Positions 58,514 to 64,000 of a DNA stretch of 64,000 nucleotides are shown piece after piece. The notes beneath the pieces are model-generated. The model had not been told where the DNA came from. It ran no database searches and saw only the letters and a list, made by a program, of their open reading frames with translations. Source of the stretch: Equus caballus (lineage: Eukaryota > Chordata > Mammalia > Perissodactyla > Equidae); assembly GCF_041296265.1 (NCBI RefSeq), contig NC_091695.1:14181001-14245000 (forward strand), written 5' to 3'. Position numbers and translations under genes: made by a program. How positions within the stretch are numbered: the stretch's first letter is position 1; each line of letters starts with the position of its first letter.

Positions 58514-60884
58514 TCTCTTATTCTATAGATTTAAATTTAGGTCCCAGAGAGTCAAGACTATTTCATTATTTAACATTATATCTGAGCTTTAGGAAAAGCT
58601 TTCGGTCTCTCCATTGGCAAACATATCAACTATCAGCCGAAACAAATGCTTCCAAACTGTATCAGCTCCTCTATTTCTGCTGAAATCTGGCATGTTGCTG
58701 GTTATATACTTTATTTTAAACTGCAATAATAAATTTTAAAAAGCAACCATTTTAAATCACAAACATCATATTCATCCTCTAATTTTCTCTTTCAAAGCTC
58801 CATATTGTATTATTTTACAATTTCCATGAATAATTTCCCATCCTAAGCATACCCCATCTTCTTCCTCAGGTCAAGCTTTCATTAACACTGTCATTAACTG
58901 TTGTATCCTTCTTGGTCTCCCTGTCATGATTCTGTCAGATTTGCTGGTAGGCAAATGACAGTCATTAAAAATTTGGGTAATTGAGATATGTAATTAGAGC
59001 TATTTTTTAAAATAATTGAAATATGCTTTAGCTTTATTTTCAATTCATTCCTTAATCAAGTCCATGTTACCCCTCTAGGCATACTACCTTACCTGGCACC
59101 ACTGGACATTTTCATCCATGGCCCGCCACATCCTTACTCATATTGATTTCTTTGAGATTACTCCACTATTTTGTGAGAATTGGGATGCTTTATGAAAAAA
59201 GTTTGCCCACCATTTGTATCAGTGGTCCCATGCAATGAGAAACTGGAAATGAATATAGTGTTAAATGAGGCTTACACACTTGATTTTGGAGTATTTAAGA
59301 ATCTCATTCCTGGTCATACTCTAGGCATTTACAATTTCCTTATGAATACTAATGAGGAAAGGCAGGGTAAAAAGAAAGTGAGTTGCCTTTAAATTAGTGC
59401 CAGTGTTTTATGGCTAATAAGTAATAATAATACCCTTAAAATTGTATACAGAAATACTTTCTACATACTTTGAATTCCTTTATTATAAAATAATAAGGCA
59501 GAATATTAAAATATTAGTTTTGGACATCTTATTTTAAGTCAATAAAACTAAGAGTAATCCAGGAAATGTACACTTTCTTCTGGTATTTACTTCCTCTTAG
59601 AGAATGTTATAGAAGTTCTGTTCTATCAAATTAAGAATCTACGTTTTTGCATTTCTGAAAATTTTGTTCCTGCTTATGCAGTAACTTTACTCAAATAGAA
59701 GTCCTTCTTTTGGAGATATTCTCAGCTAAAATGTTAGCAGAATATTTTATTTAAGATACATGGTTTATCTAAACACATTTCATTAATGCATTGATTAATT
59801 ATTATGTTTCTATATGTACATCTGCCTGCATGTTTTCAGAGTTAATGGAAACTTTTCCTGAGAAAATTTGTGATCTATAGTTATATTCTCCAAAAAGAGC
59901 ATCGTTTGAGGTTTGGGTAGTTGTGTATACAGATTTCTTTGACAGGATATTCTGTGAAACATGCTGTTTTCATTTTAGGTAATATTGCAGAAGTAAAACT
60001 ATGCTATGAACAATCTCAGTGAGCAAACATCCATTGTTTCGATAATGATATAATTTATTTAAGTACATAAGACATAATGCTGCCAATTCTAATTTGGAAA
60101 CATAAAATCTGGATCATATTTGACATCCTGTGCTCCCCAAAACAGTTATAATTAGTTGAAGTGTTGTATTATTAGGTTATATATAATGCCCAGCGACTTT
60201 CAAAATGAAAGAGAAGTGGTTCATTTTAATGTAGAATTTTGGATCTTTTAAAGGCCATTATACAAAAATAAGATAAATATTTTCTACCCACCTGTATGGA
60301 GAACCTGCTTCAAGTTCTTAGTGAGAATCTCTATGTTGCTGTGGCAATGGGAGTTGAAGGGGTTCTATAAACCTTTGAGACCCAAAATCTGAAGCACAGG
60401 TGCTTCTAGGATCCACAAATTGCCCTTTACATCCTCGGGGAACATGCCTCATGGGGTTGATTCCTTAACAAGATCCCCCTCCAGAAGTTCAACCAGACAT
60501 CCCATGAGTCTTTGTTGCAATTTGGGCTTACACTACTGAAGTGACTTCAACTTTGTGACAGCTAAGGGGCACATTGCTTAAAGTGTGCTGTCAAAGTAAC
60601 TCACTTCCATTTGGAGGTTCATTATTTTGAAAAGGCAATATTGAAGAGCTAAAAACCAATGGTCTAGCAGTGAAATTAGAGAGAACTCTACCAATAAATA
60701 ATAATATTTTATGCTGCTAGCTCTGCTGTGTATATTTTCCCCACACTTACTTCAAAGAATACAATTAGCATAGTGATTATTTCAAGGACTTGCTAAAGTG
60801 GATGTTAAAAGCAGGATGTGTTCTCCAAAATATAATCCTCAGGTAATAAAACTATTTTACTCTTTTGTTTATGATCATATTTTA

Positions 60885-61077
60885 TTTTATGTATTTGAGA
60901 AAGATTAGCCCTGAGCTAACATCTGTGCCCATCTTCCTCTACTTTATATGTGGGAAGGCTGCCACAGCATGGCTTGACAAGTGGTATGTTGGTTTGCACC
61001 AGGGATCTGAACTGGTGAACCCTGGGCCACTGAAGCGGAACTTGTGAACCTAACTCCTGCACCACCAGGCTGGCCCC
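60885..61077 (-). repeat. Equine SINE (ERE), antisense
   Basis: Antisense ERE, 'gagaaagattagccctgagctaacatctg...caccaccaggctggcccc'. Direct repeats ATGATCATATTTT (60871-60883) and ATGATTGTATTTT (61078-61090). The other duplicate has an empty site near 46700. Confidence 0.92.
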
Positions 61078-61626
61078 ATGATTGTATTTTGAGCGAGAAA
61101 GGTAGAAGATGGCTACTAGAGAAAAGTCAAACACAATGTTTGAAAATGAAGTCCTTGTGTTATGTTTGAACATGTCTGTAAATTTTCCGTCACACAAATG
61201 CATTTTAAAACACAGAATATTTTAGTCTATATTTTTAAAGAATGTAATGACTAATAGAATTACGTATCATTCTAATTTTAGTATATGTGCCCCTGAAGTA
61301 AGGCCATTACTAACAGAATTTTGTAGAAAGGAAATTGCCCTTGGGCAATTTTCTTCTTTGGGGCTTAAGTCCTCTTTGCAGCAATACTTGTTTATTTGTC
61401 ATAAGATTTTCCTGTATAGGCCTTAAATTTAAATCTTGAAGTTGATATATATGGCACAATGTCATTTACAAAAAGTACAAATGCATTCACATGGAACACT
61501 AACATATATGTTGTAAGAACACAAGAACACAAACAGACTCGCATTAAATACATTGGGATGGTAACCTGGTGGTGATAGAGGAGACTGCACATAGAAATAA
61601 AGATGAAAGATGTATTAGTTTGGTAG

Positions 61627-62213
61627 TGACAAATAGAAATGGCAAGCAATAGGATATATTCGAGTATAGGAGGAAGTCATTTGGTGTAAGCCTAATTCAG
61701 CCTGACTTTGTTTGTCCAAAAGGGCCTGACGTGGCCATTGAGTATGTATTGCATATCTGCTTTAAACATTTACTATAGCGAGAACAAATGCCCTTAAGAT
61801 AAAGATGCAACTTCCCCCACATTGGCATTTCCTTAGGGATAAGCATTCTTCCTCAGGCTAGGAACTGATTGCTGTGCTCACCTTTGACCACTCAGCTCAC
61901 TTGTGACCACCCACCCAGCTCCAGACAGCAGACCTACCATCCTGCTGTGTCCACTGAGACTGCAGACCTACCTGTTGTGTCCATCAATTGCTGTGCCGAC
62001 AGGGCAGTCTCATGACTATTGTGAAAGGGACATTTCAATCCTATGTGAAACATCTTCTTTGGGGGTATATAACCACTCTGTACACCCCACTTCTTTGGTG
62101 CCCTTTCTTCCTTTGGGAAGAAAGGACCCAGGGCATGGTCCTCATATTTTAGCTCAGAACAAACTCACCCGAATTTTCATTTATAGATTGGTTATGGATT
62201 ATTATTGTCAATA
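61627..62213 (+). mobile_element. Solo LTR of an endogenous retrovirus, same family as 39333-39909
   Basis: About 587 bases, collinear with the LTR at 39333-39909 ('tggcaagcaataggatatatt', 'aggctaggaactgattgctg', 'gggggtatataacca', 'tttggtgccctttcttcctttgggaagaaa'). Flanking 4-base direct repeats GTAG at 61623-61626 and 62214-62217. It inserted at the edge of an MLT1-type LTR after the duplication, since the other copy is uninterrupted at about 47165. No internal region. Fossil. The frame at 61903-62214 is an artefact. Confidence 0.85.
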
Positions 62214-62217
62214 GTAG

Positions 62218-62600
62218 TACTCTCATAACAAAATACCACAGATGGGATTAAACAACAGAAATATATTTTCTCAGCTCTCGAATCTAGAAGGCCAAGATCA
62301 AGGAGTTGGTAGCTTTGGTTTCTTTTGAGGCCTCTCCTTGGCTTGAAGATGGCCACCTCCTTTGCCTATTCATTGCTGGGTCTGTGGATGTGTCTGGTGT
62401 GTCTTTCTGTGTCCTAATTTCCTCTTCTTATAAAAACATCAACCCTATTGGATTAAGTCTCTCCTAATTACTCATTTTTATTGAATACCTCTTTAAAGGT
62501 TCTATCTCCAAATATGATGACATTCTGAAATACTGCAGATTAGAGCTTCAGCACATGAATTTTGGTGGAACACAGAGAGATACACCCATAACAGATTCAG
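62218..62600 (-). mobile_element. MLT1-type MaLR LTR, antisense
   Basis: Twin of 47165-47565: 'aaaataccacagatgggattaaacaac', 'ggccaagatcaaggagttgg', 'ctttgcctattcattgctgggtctg', 'tttcctcttcttataaaaacatc'. Ancient fossil predating the duplication. Confidence 0.75.
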
Positions 62601-63214
62601 TTCAGCCCAGAACAAATTGAAATAAAAAATAAATTAAGAAAAGAGAGGGACTTTGCCTGACGCAATAATGATAAAGTGTCATGAACGAAGAACATCATTA
62701 TACTAACCCTTTTGCCTTAGGTCCAAAAACAGTTGAAAACATGCATATTTTCATTGAACAGAAAACTCTTTCCTGGGAATCTGTCCTGCAGTAGTAATAC
62801 AAGTTATGCAAATATACAAAAATCTTAAGAATGTTATTAGTATCGTGACATACTAGATGCTAGATATAAAATTGGAAATTTATCAATTATAGACACATGT
62901 ATTTAGTATAATTTTCTATATCCTATAAAATCTTGTCCATTTGAATTATATAGAAATTCAAAAGCTTCTGCAAAACAAATTAAAAAATAGTATTAAAAAA
63001 GTCATATTTCATTGCTTTCTTTTAAACCAACAAATTACTAAAGTATATTTTAGGTACAATGAAATACGAAGTGTTTATGGAGGGTATTTGAGAAATGATG
63101 TCATCTGTGTTACTACTGCTTCCAATGAGACAATCTTTCCAATACCTCAAATGTCAAAATGTTCAAAATGTTCCTCAATGTCTCTGTGTAGTAAATTGCC
63201 CCAGACTATATCCC

Positions 63215-64000
63215 AGGCCACAATTGTTATGATTTCTATTACCATACATTCATCTTACTTGTTTTAGAATTTCATATAAATGGGATAATATAGCATGTCT
63301 GTGTCTTGTTTCTCTTGCTCAACTTAATGCTATTGAAATTCATCCATGCTTTTGCATGTATGAGAAGTTCATTCCATTTTATTGCTGAGTAGAGTTTCAT
63401 TTTACTTACTTATCATAATTCATCTCTTTATCTGTTGATGGACAGTTAAGATATTTCCATTTAGTACTGTTATAAATAAAGCCATCAGTAACATTAATAT
63501 ACATGTGTTTTTTGGGGCATGTTTCATTCATCTTGTGTTAGCATCCATAAGGGGAATTCCTGGGATGTATGGTAGTAATGTGTTGAACTTAATAAATTGC
63601 CAAACTGTTTTCCAAAGTGAAGTACCTTTGCGCTCTTAAATAAGTAATGTATGATAACTTCAGGAGCTGAACATAGTAGCTGATATGATACTTTGGTAAT
63701 CTAGTATTTTTAATCTTACCCAAACTAGTGGTGGGAATTAATATCTCATTGTTATTGCAATTTCATTTCCCTGGTGAGTAAGTATGTTAGGTCTTTTTAA
63801 GTGTGTTTATTGATCGCTCATATTTTCTTCTGTGAAACGTCTTTCAGATCTTTTCTCTCATTTTTGTCAGGTTGTTTGTAATTTTCTTAGTGATTTGCAG
63901 AGAATATTGATATACATCTTGGATCCCATTGAATTACTTTGGCTTCGTAGCCGATAATCAGTGGAACATACATATGTGCATATTTTGGACTTTTTATTCT
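63215..64000 (-). repeat. Old L1 fragment, antisense, running off the window
   Basis: Antisense L1: 'gatttctattaccatacattcat', 'ctgttgatggacagttaagatatttccat', 'gccaaactgttttccaaagtg' near 63600, 'gcaatttcatttccctggtgag' near 63758. The part to about 63510 is duplicated at 48735-49025; beyond that only this copy continues, so the duplication end lies inside the LINE. Confidence 0.72.

Larger units (their letters stand above)
58040..63510. repeat. Right copy of second segmental duplication
   Basis: Collinear with 44045-49025 (anchors given there). Copy-specific insertions: SINE 58276-58513, SINE 60885-61077 and solo LTR 61627-62213. It lies immediately upstream of the OR8J-like gene. Confidence 0.83.

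Noticed and set aside
1-64000. CRISPR arrays, operons, phage or bacterial defence systems
   Set aside because: Nothing in the window has prokaryotic organisation; direct repeats seen are target-site duplications or simple repeats, and the gene content is vertebrate.

Overview
The window is mammalian genomic DNA, AT-rich and intron-poor, dominated by decayed retroelements and containing part of an olfactory receptor (OR) gene cluster. Ten tRNA-derived SINEs carry the head typical of equine repetitive elements (GGGGCCRGCC...GGTTAAG) and several keep target-site duplications, so the source is a perissodactyl, most likely a horse or close relative. This assignment and all family names rest on reading and memory; no database was searched.

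Five OR loci lie on the minus strand. Two have open frames: an OR8K3-like receptor (14013-14969) and an OR8J-like receptor (56193-57140, OR8J3-like). Three are broken OR8K copies (3848-4768, 23194-24146, 32942-33873). This gene content matches the OR8K/OR8J part of the class II OR cluster on human chromosome 11q12. Each intact gene is a single coding exon with a candidate splice acceptor about 20 bases upstream of its ATG, as expected for OR genes with untranslated 5' exons.

Layout: 1-2700, old L1 pieces. 2700-11170 and 13085-20885, two copies of an approximately 8 kb tandem duplication, each with one OR8K locus; the left copy is dead and the right copy intact. 20885-27400, a Tigger-like DNA transposon, an L2 piece, the third OR8K locus and an L1. 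27400-32400, two minus-strand L1 tracts. 32942-33873, the fourth OR8K locus. 35690-43000, an L1 split by a solo LTR, an LTR fragment, and a 5'-complete but 3'-truncated equine L1 that carries another solo LTR and ends at a SINE. 44045-49025 and 58040-63510, a second diverged duplication with different later insertions in each copy; the OR8J gene lies between the copies, close to the right one. 

The genes have one shared role, odorant detection through G-protein signalling in olfactory neurons. I found no operon-like or defence-like system, no CRISPR and no structural RNA gene. The most useful observations are the Tyr-to-Ser change in the DRY motif of the OR8J gene, the two duplications whose insertions order events in time, the nested retroelements around 36-43 kb, and a short templated-looking insertion at 46.1-46.4 kb.
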